DNA from: Neorhizobium galegae
GTDB lineage: Bacteria; Pseudomonadota; Alphaproteobacteria; Rhizobiales; Rhizobiaceae
Assembly (NCBI RefSeq): GCF_017877055.1
Contig: NZ_JAGIPG010000005.1
Coordinates: 124,001-188,000, forward strand
Direction of reading: 5' to 3'
Length of the DNA stretch: 64,000 bases
The position numbers were made by a program, and so were the translations under genes. Below the pieces are notes generated by a model. The model saw only the letters and a list, made by a program, of their open reading frames with translations. It did not search any database and was not told where the DNA came from. Numbering within the stretch: position 1 is the first letter of the stretch; every line of letters starts with the position of its first letter. Shown here one piece after another: positions 19,957 to 29,563 of the stretch.

Positions 19957-20529
19957 ATGACGACTCAGCAGAAAAAGACTTCTCCCGCACGCCAGGGCTT
20001 CAAGACTGGTGAATCGATTGTATACCCCGCTCATGGCGTAGGCACTATCTCTGCGATTGAAGAGCAGGAAGTTGCCGGCATGAAGCTCGAGCTTTTCGTA
20101 ATCGATTTCGAAAAGGACAAGATGCGCCTCAAGGTGCCAGTCGCAAAGGCCGTCAGCATCGGCATGCGCAAGCTGTCCGAAACGGATTTTGTGGAGCGCG
20201 CTCTCAAGGTTGTTCAAGGCAAGGCCCGCGTGAAGCGCACCATGTGGTCGCGCCGCGCCCAGGAATATGATGCAAAGATCAATTCCGGCGATCTGATCTC
20301 GATTGCGGAAGTGGTCCGCGACCTCTATCGCGCCGACAACCAGCCGGAACAGTCCTATTCCGAGCGCCAGCTTTATGAAGCTGCTCTCGACCGCATGGCT
20401 CGTGAAATCGCCGCCGTGAACAAGATGTCCGAAACTGAAGCCGTCCGCCTTGTCGAGGTCAATCTCGCCAAGGGTCCGAAGCGCGGCAAGAACGTCGAGG
20501 AAGATGAGGCGCAGGAAGAAGCGGCCTGA
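19957..20529 (+). CDS. carD: CarD/CdnL-family RNA polymerase-binding regulator
   Basis: A transcription factor that binds the RNA polymerase beta subunit and stabilises open complexes. It has 190 residues from ATG 19957. An in-frame GTG at 19948, nearer to GGGAG, is an alternative, and the longer upstream frame is unconserved and basic. The CarD_CdnL_TRCF domain begins KTGESIVYPAHGVGTISAIE and the second helical domain contains ARVKRTMWSRRAQEYDAKI. An acidic tail, VEEDEAQEEAA, ends the protein. It lies directly upstream of the rpoH-type sigma factor. Confidence 0.93.
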   Translation: MTTQQKKTSPARQGFKTGESIVYPAHGVGTISAIEEQEVAGMKLELFVIDFEKDKMRLKVPVAKAVSIGMRKLSETDFVERALKVVQGKARVKRTMWSRRAQEYDAKINSGDLISIAEVVRDLYRADNQPEQSYSERQLYEAALDRMAREIAAVNKMSETEAVRLVEVNLAKGPKRGKNVEEDEAQEEAA

Positions 20530-20550
20530 TCATCCATCCATCGTTCTCCC

Positions 20551-20580
20551 AAAAACCCGGCCTTCGCGCCGGGTTTTTTA
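20551..20580 (+). terminator. Intrinsic terminator of carD
   Basis: An eleven-base stem, AAAAACCCGGC with GCCGGGTTTTT around CTTCGC, is followed by TTA. It ends three bases before the EcfG-type promoter. Confidence 0.9.
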
Positions 20581-20582
20581 TT

Positions 20583-20607
20583 GGAACTTTTTCTCCGCCT
20601 CCGCGTT
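20583..20607 (+). promoter_or_regulatory. EcfG (RpoE2)-type promoter of rpoH
   Basis: GGAAC, 16 bases, CGTT, an exact match to the general-stress sigma consensus, located 225 bases before the rpoH start. In Sinorhizobium rpoH2 is known, as I recall, to be RpoE2-dependent. The leader contains a perfect hairpin GATCGGTC-TTTCG-GACCGATC at 20674-20694. Confidence 0.75.
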
Positions 20608-20831
20608 AATCCGCCGGAACGGCGAACTGATGTGCGTCGGTTTGCGTTCGGGACAGCTAAGTGCGGGGCAGAAGATCGGTCTTTCGGACCGATCGTGAAT
20701 CCCCCGCTGAACTCAAGACGAGGGGAGCAAAGGCGGCAGGAAAACAGGCAATCATCGTTCGGGCTTGTCGCACGGTGTTTCTAGTTTGTGCCCGCTGTTT
20801 TTGTCGGATCAGACCGTTCACGGAGAACACG

Positions 20832-21695
20832 ATGACAGCCATGTCCGCAGACCGCATCATGATCAAGATAGCAATGTCCGCTCCATATCTCGCCCGGGAG
20901 GAGGAGCGCGATCTGGCGGTCCGCTGGAAGGACGATCAGGACCAGGATGCCCGCAACCAGATTGCCCTTGCGCATATGCGTCTCGTGATCGCCATGGCCT
21001 CGAAGTTCCGTGGCTTCGGATTGCCGATGAGCGATCTGGTACAAGAGGGCTATGTAGGGCTGCTCGAAGCGGCGGCAAGGTTTGAACCGGCCCGCGACGT
21101 GCGTTTTTCTACTTATGCCAGCTGGTGGATCCGCGCTTCAATGCAGGATTACATTCTCCGGAACTGGTCGATCGTGCGGGGCGGCACCAGCTCCGCGCAG
21201 AAGGCGCTGTTCTTCAATCTTCGCCGGCTGCGCGCCAAGCTCGCCCGCGGCGATTCCAATCTCACCGCCCGGGCCATTCACGAAGAGATCGCGGTCGCGC
21301 TCGGCGTCAGCGTCGCCGACGTCCAGACCATGGATGCCCGCCTCTCAGGCAATGATTCCTCGCTGCAGGCGCCATCGATCGCCGGCGATGCGGATAGCGG
21401 GGAACGGCTCGACATGCTCGCCAGCGCCGAACCGCTGCCGGATGAGCAGGTTTCCGGAATGATCGATGGCGAGCGGCGCCTGAAATGGCTGCAGGGCGCG
21501 CTCACCAAGCTCAACGACCGGGAAAAGAAGATCATTCGCGCCCGCCGCCTGACCGACGACGGCGCGACGCTCGAAGCGCTCGGCGCGGAACTCGGTATCT
21601 CCAAGGAGCGTGTTCGGCAGATAGAAAGCCGGGCGATCGAAAAGCTCAAGTCGGCGCTGGTTTCCGCCAATCCGCAGATGGCTGCCGCCTGCTGA
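20832..21695 (+). CDS. rpoH: RNA polymerase sigma-32-type factor (RpoH2-like)
   Basis: An alternative sigma factor of 287 residues. The start ATG 20832 has GGAGAAC upstream. Region 2 includes DLVQEGYVGLLEAAARFEP and RFSTYASWWIRASMQDYI. The RpoH-box hallmark QKALFFNLRRL separates it from housekeeping sigmas. Region 4 contains LGAELGISKERVRQIESRA for the -35 element. Rhizobia carry RpoH1 (heat) and RpoH2 (general stress). The EcfG-type promoter and the position beside an M48 protease gene suggest RpoH2. Confidence 0.93.
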   Translation: MTAMSADRIMIKIAMSAPYLAREEERDLAVRWKDDQDQDARNQIALAHMRLVIAMASKFRGFGLPMSDLVQEGYVGLLEAAARFEPARDVRFSTYASWWIRASMQDYILRNWSIVRGGTSSAQKALFFNLRRLRAKLARGDSNLTARAIHEEIAVALGVSVADVQTMDARLSGNDSSLQAPSIAGDADSGERLDMLASAEPLPDEQVSGMIDGERRLKWLQGALTKLNDREKKIIRARRLTDDGATLEALGAELGISKERVRQIESRAIEKLKSALVSANPQMAAAC

Positions 21696-21710
21696 GGCGG
21701 CGGGCTGATC

Positions 21711-23249
21711 TCATTCGGAAATGATCTTGAACTTCTGGCCCGGGGAGATTGTCGCCCCGGCCGGCAGTGCATTGATCAGTTTGAAAAGATCGAGCTTGCG
21801 ATCCGTTCCCATCACGCGCGCCGATAGCGATGCGATGGTGTCGTCCTTGGTCGCCGTGACGATGCGGACTCTCAGCGGCTTCAGCGTCGCGATTTCCTGA
21901 GGTGTCATTCGGCGGAAGGTCGAACGCAGAATCTCGGCCGTCGTATCGAGCGCCGGGCTGCCCTTCGGCACTGCCGTCAGGAAGCGGAAGATCTGATTGT
22001 CGACGCGGATGACGGTCACGTCGAAATCCCAGCGTTCGGCGGAAGCCCGTGCGGTCGCCGCGGGCATGCCGTTCACCTGGATCTCCCGCACCGTCTCCGG
22101 CTGCAGGCCCGCAACCCAGCCGCTCGTCAGGTAGTTCGGCAGATTGTCGTTATCCCCCGCGGCAACGCCGTCGAAGCGGACCGCCGTTTCGCCGGGGCCG
22201 GTCGCCAGCACCGCTTCCACCTTGTTATCGATCCGGAAGTCCGGCGGCACGTCGAAACGGATGCCGAGGCCGCCATGCAGAAAAGTCTGGCCGCGGACGT
22301 AGCCCTCCTGCGGGCTGTCGCCATAAAGCAGGCCATCGATGCCGGCGATGTAATAGTCACGGCCCTTGTCGCCGACAGTGCCTTCCTGGCCGAAATTGCG
22401 GGCATGGCGGCGGGCGAGGTCGACGCGCTGGGCGGAGTTCGGATGGCTCGACAAGAAGTCGAGGCTCTGATCGTTATCCGGATCGACCGCCGAATAGCGG
22501 GCATAGGCCGCCATGGAATCCAGGAAGCGCGCCGCTGCGTAGGGGTCGTAACCCGCTTCGCCGAGCATTCGCACGCCGATTACGTCGGCCTGCAGTTCCT
22601 GCTGGCGCGAGAATGCCGCCAGGCGAAGTTTGCCGCGGGCAAGCGCCTGCTTGCCGGCGAGATCGCTGGAGAGGACTTCGGCCACGACGCGGCTGGCAAT
22701 CACTTCCGCCTCTTCGCGGCGCTGGCGTTCGATACCGTGGTTGGCGGTCACGTGGCCCATCTCATGCGAGAGCACGGCCGCGACTTCCGAAGCATCATTG
22801 GCGAGCGCCAGAAGCCCGCGCGTCACGTAGAGATAACCGCCCGGCAGGGCAAAGGCGTTGATCGCCGGCGAATTCAAAATAGTGATGCGGAAAGACTGGT
22901 TGGGATTTTCCGAAACCGACGTCAGCGCACCAGCGATGCGGGCGACCAGGCGCTCGGTCTTGGCGTCGCGATATTCGCCGCCGTAACTGGCGACGATACG
23001 CGGATGCTCGCGCGCGCCCATCTGGGCTCGCGGATCGTTCTTCTGCACTTCGTCGACGATCTGGGGCGAGTCGGAGGGAGAGACATTCGGGGTATAGGCC
23101 TGATCGAAGAGCGACTGGCAGCCGGAAAGGATCGCACCGCTGAACAGCAGGGCGCCCAAGGCTCGTCGACCGGGCAGGGCACGAACAATCGTCCAGACAG
23201 CCGGGATAGCTGTGTCGCGCCTCATCGTCCTCGTCTTCCGCACCATCAT
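21711..23249 (-). CDS. M48-family metalloprotease lipoprotein with LysM-like C-terminus
   Basis: Zinc endopeptidase of the periplasm or outer membrane (BepA/LoiP-like quality control). From ATG 23249 it has 512 residues; ATG 23246 and 23225 are alternatives. The last gives signal peptide MRRDTAIPAV and lipobox LSGC. The active site is HEMGH, with the glutamate ligand in the QQELQADVIGVRML helix. A C-terminal domain with ATKDDTIASLSARVMGTDRK and SPGQKFKIISE resembles LysM and probably binds peptidoglycan. It is convergent with rpoH, whose stop is 15 bases away. Confidence 0.9.
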   Translation of the reverse strand: MMVRKTRTMRRDTAIPAVWTIVRALPGRRALGALLFSGAILSGCQSLFDQAYTPNVSPSDSPQIVDEVQKNDPRAQMGAREHPRIVASYGGEYRDAKTERLVARIAGALTSVSENPNQSFRITILNSPAINAFALPGGYLYVTRGLLALANDASEVAAVLSHEMGHVTANHGIERQRREEAEVIASRVVAEVLSSDLAGKQALARGKLRLAAFSRQQELQADVIGVRMLGEAGYDPYAAARFLDSMAAYARYSAVDPDNDQSLDFLSSHPNSAQRVDLARRHARNFGQEGTVGDKGRDYYIAGIDGLLYGDSPQEGYVRGQTFLHGGLGIRFDVPPDFRIDNKVEAVLATGPGETAVRFDGVAAGDNDNLPNYLTSGWVAGLQPETVREIQVNGMPAATARASAERWDFDVTVIRVDNQIFRFLTAVPKGSPALDTTAEILRSTFRRMTPQEIATLKPLRVRIVTATKDDTIASLSARVMGTDRKLDLFKLINALPAGATISPGQKFKIISE

Positions 23250-23487
23250 TCCCAAGGTCCGCCATCCAGCTTGGCAGAGGTCCTCTCGATCCAAGCCGGC
23301 TCCTTCTCTATGTCGCTTAGCGATTTTCGCGTCGAATGCACAGATGCTCTTATTGAAATATGTCTCGCTGGTGCGTTTGCAATGAAAATCCCCGCTGCCT
23401 TTCCGCGATGCCATCGCGGCACGTCCAAATTGTGGCGAGTTCCATAACGGTCCGGCCTTCTCTGTCGCCAAACGTGATCACGCAAAT

Positions 23488-23512
23488 AGTGACTTGCAAA
23501 TTGCTAGTAACT
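23488..23512. promoter_or_regulatory. Candidate operator of the HxlR-MATE operon
   Basis: A 25-base imperfect palindrome, AGTGACTTGCAA-A-TTGCTAGTAACT (10 of 12 pairs), lies 36-60 bases before the HxlR start. HxlR proteins usually bind such dyads next to their own gene. Confidence 0.55.
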
Positions 23513-23547
23513 TATGCCACAAGGCCGCGGTCACCTGGAGAGATTCC

Positions 23548-24057
23548 ATGAAACGAGCAGGTCCCGCTGACACCGGATGTCCGGTACTGCGCAGTCTCAA
23601 ACATGTCGGCGAGGGCTGGAGCTTCCTGATCCTGCGCGATGCGCTGGCGGGCACAACCCGCTTCGACGAATTCCAGCGCAATCTCGACATCGCCCCGAAC
23701 ATCCTGACCACGCGGCTGAAGTCGCTTGTCGAATCCGGACTGCTGGAACGGCGGCGATATTCCGAACGGCCGCCGCGTGACGAATATCACCTCACTGAGC
23801 GTGGCCGCGATTTCAAACCCGTGTTGCACGCGCTGCTTGCCTGGGGCAACCGACATCTCGCCCCGGAAGGCGAGAGCGTGGTGATCGTCAACAGGGAAAC
23901 GGGCGAGCAGGCCGAGCCGGTTATGGTCGACCGTCGCAGCGGCAGGCCGCTCAGCGATCCCGTTTTCACCAATGCGGCAGGGCCGGCCGCAAACGAACGC
24001 ATCCGCCGCCGCTATCCATCCATGAACCAGTTCCCGCAGCATAGAGAGGCTGATTGA
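23548..24057 (+). CDS. HxlR-family winged-helix regulator
   Basis: A 169-residue MarR-like transcription factor. ATG 23548 has CTGGAGAG upstream. The HxlR domain begins with the conserved cysteine in DTGCPVLRSLKHVGEGWSF and includes RFDEFQRNLDIAPNILTTRL and ERPPRDEYHLTERG. The conserved cysteine may sense electrophiles or redox state. Its stop overlaps the MATE start (TGATG), so they form one operon and the regulator very likely controls the exporter. Confidence 0.92.
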   Translation: MKRAGPADTGCPVLRSLKHVGEGWSFLILRDALAGTTRFDEFQRNLDIAPNILTTRLKSLVESGLLERRRYSERPPRDEYHLTERGRDFKPVLHALLAWGNRHLAPEGESVVIVNRETGEQAEPVMVDRRSGRPLSDPVFTNAAGPAANERIRRRYPSMNQFPQHREAD

Positions 24058-25472
24058 TGAGCGCCGTTACCACCGAAGCCGTCGAGGCGGCGTCTCCTTT
24101 CGAAAACGGCGACGCTGCGCCGATCAATCCGCGGACCCGGCAGCTGCTGCAGGATCCGATCCTGCCGATGCTGATCCGGCTCGCATGGCCGAATATCCTG
24201 ATCATGCTCGCCCAGGCTTCGACGGGCCTGATCGAAACCTGGTGGGTTTCGCATATGGGCACGGCCGCGCTCGCCGGCATGGCGCTGGTCTTTCCGGCCG
24301 TGATGCTGATGCAGATGATGTCGGCCGGCGGTTTCGGCGGGGCGATCTCGTCTGGCATCGCCCGCGCCCTCGGCAGCGGCCGGCGTGACGATGCGGACCT
24401 GCTTGCCTGGCATGCGGTCGTGGTCAATGTCGCGCTCGGGCTGTTGTTTTCGGCGGTCATGCTTGCCTTCGGCCGACCTATCTATCAGGCGCTCGGCGGC
24501 GAAGGCCCGGAACTCGAAGCGGCGCTCGTTTATTCGAACGTCGTCTTCGGCGGCATGATCTTCGTCTGGCTGATGAACGGGCTTGCAAGCGTGGTGCGCG
24601 GCACCGGTAACATGCTGTTTCCGGCTCTGGTTACCTGTGTGGGGGCCGCTCTCCTGGTACCCTTCTCACCGTTGCTGATTTTTGGCTTCGGCCCTTTTCA
24701 GGGGTTCGGCATTGCCGGCGGCGGTCTCGCCCTGGTGCTCTACAGCCTGGGAGGAACGTCGGTCCTTGCCTGGTACATTCTCTCGGGCCGCAATCTGGTA
24801 CGCTTCGGTGTCGGCCCGCTTCGCTGGGCGGTTTTCCGGAATATCCTCCGGCTCGGTGCCGCTGCGTCGATCAACTCCATTCTCACCAACGTGACCATCG
24901 GTGTGGCCACGGCATTGGTGGCGACTAAGGCGGGCGTCTCGGCGGTGGCCGGTTTCGGTACCGGGGCCCGGCTCGAATACCTGCTGATCCCGGTGATCTT
25001 CGGCATCGGCGCGCCGATGGTGGCGCTGGTCGGCACCAATATGGGGGCGGGGCAGAAGGATCGGGCGATGCGCATTGCCTTTACCGGCGCCGCGATTGCC
25101 TTCGTCGTCACCGAGACGATCGGCCTGATTGCGGCGATCTTCCCGGTCGCCTGGATCTCGCTGTTCAGCGAGGAGCATGGTGCCATCGACGCGGGCGTCG
25201 CCTATCTGCAGATTGTCGGGCCGGTCTACGGTTTCTTCGGCGCAGGGCTCGCCCTTCTTTTCGCTTCGCAGGGCGCAGGCCAGCTCTTCTGGCCGCTTGC
25301 ATGCAATTTCCTCAGGCTCGTCATTGCAGCTGTCGGCGGTTGGCTGGCGCTCGAGCTGACCGGTTCGCTGAACGGATTGTTCTTTGCGCTGGCTGCCGCG
25401 CTCGTGGCTTATGGCGTCATCCTGTCTCTCGCGGTCCGCTCGGGCGTGTGGTTTCGCGCAAAGGCTGCCTGA
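24057..25472 (+). CDS. MATE-family multidrug efflux transporter
   Basis: A 471-residue inner-membrane antiporter of the NorM/DinF type with about twelve membrane segments in two homologous halves. Typical positions include PNILIMLAQASTGLIETWWV near helix 1 and GAPMVALVGTNMGAGQKDRA in the second half. It overlaps the HxlR gene by one base and ends one base before the convergent thiQ stop, so the two operons abut with no spacer. The compound exported is unknown. Confidence 0.92.
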   Translation: MSAVTTEAVEAASPFENGDAAPINPRTRQLLQDPILPMLIRLAWPNILIMLAQASTGLIETWWVSHMGTAALAGMALVFPAVMLMQMMSAGGFGGAISSGIARALGSGRRDDADLLAWHAVVVNVALGLLFSAVMLAFGRPIYQALGGEGPELEAALVYSNVVFGGMIFVWLMNGLASVVRGTGNMLFPALVTCVGAALLVPFSPLLIFGFGPFQGFGIAGGGLALVLYSLGGTSVLAWYILSGRNLVRFGVGPLRWAVFRNILRLGAAASINSILTNVTIGVATALVATKAGVSAVAGFGTGARLEYLLIPVIFGIGAPMVALVGTNMGAGQKDRAMRIAFTGAAIAFVVTETIGLIAAIFPVAWISLFSEEHGAIDAGVAYLQIVGPVYGFFGAGLALLFASQGAGQLFWPLACNFLRLVIAAVGGWLALELTGSLNGLFFALAAALVAYGVILSLAVRSGVWFRAKAA

Positions 25473-26180
25473 TCAGCCGGAGAGGAATCCGGCGAGTGCG
25501 GGAATATCGCGGCGGGCAAGGAATTCCTCGGCCGGTGCCTGCAGCGAGATCTGCCCGTGGTCGATGAAGATCGCGTGGTCGGCCAATCGGCCGACCTCAT
25601 CCGGATCGTGGGTGACGATCAGCACCGTATTGCCCGTCTCGCGATGCAGGTCGATGAGCAGGCTGGCCATCGAAAGCCGAAGGCCGGGGTCGAGCGCCGC
25701 GAACGGCTCATCCATCAGCAAAACCGGCTTCCTGCGCACCAGAGCCCGCGCGAAGGCGGCGCGCTGCCTTTCGCCGCCGGAAAGGGTTCCCGGCATCCGC
25801 TTTTCGAAGCCGCCAAGGCCGACGCGCTCCAGTGCCTGCGAGATCGCCGCCCGGTCGCTGCCGGAAAGTTTGAGAGACGGACTGATGCCGAGCCCGATAT
25901 TGGTGGCGAGGTCCAGATGGGCGAAGAGATTGTTATCCTGGAAGACCAGCGAGACCGGGCGCTCGGAGGGATGTTTCTCCGTCACGTCCTCGCCGGCAAT
26001 CAGGATACGGCCGCGATCGGGCGCCTCGAAGCCCGCAACGAGGTTGAGGAAGGTTGACTTGCCGGAGCCGGAAGGGCCGGTGATCGCGGTCACGGCGCCG
26101 GCCGAAACCACGCAATCGAAGCGGAATTCCTTCGTGCCAAGCCTGAGCTCGACCTTTTCGAGCACGATCCCATCAGCCAT
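25473..26180 (-). CDS. thiQ: Thiamine ABC transporter, ATP-binding protein
   Basis: ATPase that powers import of thiamine and its phosphates. It has 235 residues: Walker [11 protein letters not shown]-loop [11 protein letters not shown], signature [16 protein letters not shown], Walker [14 protein letters not shown] and the switch histidine in VTHDPDEV. It overlaps thiP by eight bases, so translation is coupled. The TPP riboswitch ahead of thiB should control the whole operon. Confidence 0.94.
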   Translation of the reverse strand: MADGIVLEKVELRLGTKEFRFDCVVSAGAVTAITGPSGSGKSTFLNLVAGFEAPDRGRILIAGEDVTEKHPSERPVSLVFQDNNLFAHLDLATNIGLGISPSLKLSGSDRAAISQALERVGLGGFEKRMPGTLSGGERQRAAFARALVRRKPVLLMDEPFAALDPGLRLSMASLLIDLHRETGNTVLIVTHDPDEVGRLADHAIFIDHGQISLQAPAEEFLARRDIPALAGFLSG

Positions 26181-27792
26181 GCTTTTCTTCCCGTTGACCG
26201 GCAGTGCCGATCATCGTCAGCCCCAGACAGATGATGCCAAGGATGAACGCCAGACCGTCGGCATCATTGGTGCGGTAGCTGGATAGCCGGCTATAGACAA
26301 GCCAGGGCAGGGTGGTGAGTTCGCTGGAACCGAATAGTGCCACCGCGCCGAGATCGCCGAGCGAGAGCGCCATGGCGAAGGACAGCGCCGTCAGCAGCGG
26401 CTTTGCCAGAACCGGCAGATCGATCTTCCGCAAGCGTGAAAAGCCCGAGAGGCCGAGGCTTGCGGCAAGCCTGCCGGTCCGCTTGCGATGCAGTTCGACG
26501 GCGGGTGACAAAACGCGCATCACGAAGGGAAGCGCCATCAGCATGTTGATGATCGCTACCAACGCCGGGGCGTAGCGCGCGACATCGCCGAACGGGCGCA
26601 ACATCAGGAACCAGCCGGTCCCGAGCACGACCGGCGGCACGAGCAGCACCAGCGAGGACATTCCACCCAAGGACACGGAAAACGCCCTGGCCGTTCCACC
26701 GGGCCGCTTCATGTCGGCTATTGCCTCACGCCCGGCAATCATCGCCAGCGACGTCAGAACGGCCAGCAGGCCGGCGGAAAACGCGATCGTGAAACTCGTC
26801 CATGCGGCGCGCAGGAAGGCGGCGCTGTTGACGAGACCCCAGAGATTGGCCTGGACACCCGCGCCAACGATGGATGCGAGCGGCAGGATCAGGAATGTCG
26901 TGGCAAGCAGGATAACGAGAGCATCCCAAAGCCGTGCGGGCAAATTTCGGCCATCGAACCGGCGTGTCGCCCGGCCAGCGGTCACGACAGCGTCGTCAGG
27001 GGCTGGAAGAGGCGAAATCGCGATCAGGATGAGCGCCGTAATGCCGATCTGCAGCAGCGACAGCGCTATGGCGCGCGGCGGATCGAAATCGAAACGCAGC
27101 GACTGGTAGATCGCCACTTCGAGTGTGGTTGCAGCCGGCCCACCGCCGAGCATCAGGACGAGCGTGAAACTCGTGGCGCAGAGCATGAAGATCAGGCCGG
27201 TTATGCCGGGGATGACCCTGCGCGCCGCCGGCCATTCGATGAAACGGAAGACGGAAAAGGGTTTCATTCCCAAGCTCGACGATAGCTGCCAATATTCCGC
27301 CGGCAGCCGCTCCAGTGCCGCGAGCAATAATCTTGCGGCGAGCGGCAGGTTGAAGAACACATGGGCGATCAAGATGCCGGATAGCCCATAGATGCTCACC
27401 GGTTGCTCCAGGCCCAATTTCAACAGCAGGCTGTTCATTACCCCTTGCCGGCCCCAGATACCGATCAGGCCGAGCGCGCCGATCAGCACCGGCAGGCCCA
27501 TCGGCAACGCCATCAGACGTATGATCCAGATGCGGCCCGGAAAACTTGGGCGGCGCGCGAGTGCGAGGGCGACGGGCAGCGCGAAAACCACCGACAGTAG
27601 TGTCGAGAGAGCCGCCTGCCACAGGGTGAAGCGCAGAATTCGCCAGGTATAGGCGGTGAACAGCCGGTTTTGGGTGCTGCCAGCATCCCAGGAGAGAAGG
27701 GCGGCGACCGCCATGCCGACGAAGAGGGCGATGCCGATCAGGCTCAACAGCCCCCAGCCTGTCCCCCGTCTCCGTTCAGCGCGCGTCAGCAT
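26173..27792 (-). CDS. thiP: Thiamine ABC transporter, permease
   Basis: A 539-residue fused permease with two copies of the binding-protein-dependent transport domain and about twelve helices. EAA-like loops appear around [20 protein letters not shown] in the first half and [20 protein letters not shown] in the second. It forms the channel for ThiB-delivered thiamine. It starts four bases after the thiB stop and overlaps thiQ. Confidence 0.94.
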   Translation of the reverse strand: MLTRAERRRGTGWGLLSLIGIALFVGMAVAALLSWDAGSTQNRLFTAYTWRILRFTLWQAALSTLLSVVFALPVALALARRPSFPGRIWIIRLMALPMGLPVLIGALGLIGIWGRQGVMNSLLLKLGLEQPVSIYGLSGILIAHVFFNLPLAARLLLAALERLPAEYWQLSSSLGMKPFSVFRFIEWPAARRVIPGITGLIFMLCATSFTLVLMLGGGPAATTLEVAIYQSLRFDFDPPRAIALSLLQIGITALILIAISPLPAPDDAVVTAGRATRRFDGRNLPARLWDALVILLATTFLILPLASIVGAGVQANLWGLVNSAAFLRAAWTSFTIAFSAGLLAVLTSLAMIAGREAIADMKRPGGTARAFSVSLGGMSSLVLLVPPVVLGTGWFLMLRPFGDVARYAPALVAIINMLMALPFVMRVLSPAVELHRKRTGRLAASLGLSGFSRLRKIDLPVLAKPLLTALSFAMALSLGDLGAVALFGSSELTTLPWLVYSRLSSYRTNDADGLAFILGIICLGLTMIGTAGQREEKHG

Positions 27793-27796
27793 CGGA

Positions 27797-28807
27797 TCAG
27801 TTCATGCTCATGGCGGTCAGCCATTCGTCGATCCAGGCCTGCCGGTTCTTGGCGACCTCGTCCGAGCCCATAAGGAACGTCTCTGCCGGCTGAACCAGCT
27901 TGCCGAAGGCGTCGGGAAGCGGCTCGGACGTCTTGGCCGCTGGCATCATCCAGTTGGTGGTCGGGATGACGTCCTGGAAGGCCGGAGACACCATGAATTT
28001 CAGGAACTGTTTCGCCAGATCCTTGTCCTTGGCCCCCTTCAGCAGGCCGGCAACCTCGATCTGGATGTAATGGCCTTCCGAGAAGGAGGCCGCCTGATAG
28101 CGGTCAGTCTTCTCCTCGACCATGTGATAGGCGGGCGAAGTCGTGTATGAGAACACCATCGGCACTTCGCCCTTGGTGAACAGGCCGTAGGCCTCCGACC
28201 AGCCGGGGGTGACGGTCAGCACACGCCTGCGAAGCTTTGCCCAGGCCTCTGGCGCCTTGTCGCCATAGACCGATTTCACCCAGAGCAACAGGCCGAGGCC
28301 GGGCGTCGAGGTGCGCGGGTCCTCGATGACAATCTTCTGCGCCGGATCGCCCTCGACCAATTCCTTGAGGCTTTTCGGCGGGTTCGTCATCGCCTGGGTA
28401 TCATAGACAACGGCGAAATGGCCGTAGTCGTAGGGAATGAACGTGTCGTCGCTGTAATTGCCGGGGACCTTGGCCGCCGAGGCGTCGAGCCCATGCGGCT
28501 CGAAGAGGCCGGTCGCCTTCGCCTCGGAGATCAGGTTGGTATCGAGGCCGAGCGCGATATCGGCGCCGGTCCCCTTGCCTTCCAGTTTGAGGCGGGTCAG
28601 AAGTGCCACGCCGTCGGCGACGCCCACGAAATTGAGCTTGCAGGTGCAGGACTTCTCGAAAGCCTCCTTGACCTTGGGTCCTGGCCCCCAGTCGGAAATG
28701 AAACTCTCATAGGTGTAGACGGTGAGCGTCTTTTCCTGCGCCTTGGCCGGCGCGGAAAGGGAAAAGACGGCAGCGGCCGCGACTATCGAAAGAATGGTCC
28801 TGCGCAT
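27797..28807 (-). CDS. thiB: Thiamine-binding periplasmic protein
   Basis: Solute-binding protein of the ThiBPQ importer. ATG 28807 is chosen because it follows CGAGGAGG and gives the signal peptide [20 protein letters not shown] ending AKAQ. The mature protein has [20 protein letters not shown] and [11 protein letters not shown], both typical of TbpA/ThiB. The family length is normal at 336 residues. An upstream in-frame start would run through the riboswitch and is rejected. Start codon and ribosome site lie in a hairpin downstream of the TPP aptamer. Confidence 0.95.
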   Translation of the reverse strand: MRRTILSIVAAAAVFSLSAPAKAQEKTLTVYTYESFISDWGPGPKVKEAFEKSCTCKLNFVGVADGVALLTRLKLEGKGTGADIALGLDTNLISEAKATGLFEPHGLDASAAKVPGNYSDDTFIPYDYGHFAVVYDTQAMTNPPKSLKELVEGDPAQKIVIEDPRTSTPGLGLLLWVKSVYGDKAPEAWAKLRRRVLTVTPGWSEAYGLFTKGEVPMVFSYTTSPAYHMVEEKTDRYQAASFSEGHYIQIEVAGLLKGAKDKDLAKQFLKFMVSPAFQDVIPTTNWMMPAAKTSEPLPDAFGKLVQPAETFLMGSDEVAKNRQAWIDEWLTAMSMN

Positions 28808-28850
28808 CAGCGCCTCCTCGTTTTGTGACAAAGGGGACCAGGCGCTGATG
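28805..28850 (-). promoter_or_regulatory. Start-codon-sequestering hairpin of thiB
   Basis: On the minus strand CATCAGCGCC pairs perfectly with GGCGCTGATG. The second arm ends in the thiB ATG, and the ribosome site GAGGAGG lies at the loop edge, overlapping the stem by two bases. It is a likely translational expression platform of the TPP riboswitch. Confidence 0.7.
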
Positions 28851-28860
28851 AAAGAGCCGT

Positions 28861-28950
28861 CTAATCCCTCCGCCGGTGTTAACCGGATCAGGTTCCGCGG
28901 GTTGGCCAAAGGCCTCTCAGCCGCATGAAAACGCGCGGCACCCCGTTAGA
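28861..28950 (-). promoter_or_regulatory. TPP (THI-box) riboswitch
   Basis: The minus strand carries the conserved THI elements in order: ACGGGGTGC, CTGAGAGG, ACCCGCGGAACCTGATCCGG, TTAACACCGGCGGAGGGA. Thiamine diphosphate binding should lower expression of thiBPQ. Bases 28951-29034 beyond it show only short inverted repeats. Confidence 0.96.
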
Positions 28951-29034
28951 GCGGATCAGATTTAGCGGCGGCGGGAATGGCTGGCAAGAGGCGTCTCTTG
29001 CTCGCTGCGGCCGGATCCCGCAGGATCAAAATTC

Positions 29035-29484
29035 TCAGTGGTTCTGAGAAAACACTTTCAGTTCACGCGGAACGACCGCCATTCCGCCGAGACGGTTGGC
29101 GACGGCATAGCCGATCGTCTTCTCGACCACATCAGGCATGACCGGTTTGGTGAGGACGCCGAGCGAGCCTTTGACGCCGGCTTCCACATCATCCGGGTTG
29201 CCCGTCATGAACACGACCGTGATGCCATACTGCTCAGCAAGCTCGCGGCCGATCTCCGGACCGGTCCGACCATCCGAGAGATTGACATCGACAAGGGCAA
29301 TATCGGCATGGGCGGCGAGCGCCAGCGCATGTTTGCGAGCATTGGCAAAACCGGCGACTTTCAAGCCCATGGATTCGATCGTCTCGGCCACATCTAGGGC
29401 GATCAGAAACTCGTCTTCGACGATCATAACTCTCTGATTCATCGCCTCAGCGGCCAGCCGACGACGCGTAACATTTGTCAGCAT
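29035..29484 (-). CDS. Stand-alone receiver-domain response regulator
   Basis: A single receiver domain with no output domain, 149 residues from ATG 29484 (GGGGA upstream); ATG 29442 (MNQRVMIVEDEF) is an alternative. The acidic pocket is VEDE, the phosphoacceptor aspartate is in ALVDVNLSD, the switch threonine in VFMTGNP and the lysine in VLTKPV. The xxFMTGxP pattern resembles the FAT GUY group of alphaproteobacterial receivers used with HWE/HisKA_2 kinases. An EcfG-type promoter lies upstream, so it probably belongs to the general stress pathway. Its kinase is unknown; the HWE kinase at 39434-41239 carries its own receiver. Confidence 0.85.
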   Translation of the reverse strand: MLTNVTRRRLAAEAMNQRVMIVEDEFLIALDVAETIESMGLKVAGFANARKHALALAAHADIALVDVNLSDGRTGPEIGRELAEQYGITVVFMTGNPDDVEAGVKGSLGVLTKPVMPDVVEKTIGYAVANRLGGMAVVPRELKVFSQNH

Positions 29485-29563
29485 TGGATGTCCCCATTCG
29501 GTTGATCGGTTCTCGGCAAGGCCGATGCGTCCCCGGGACATCTCGACCACTATTCACACCCAG

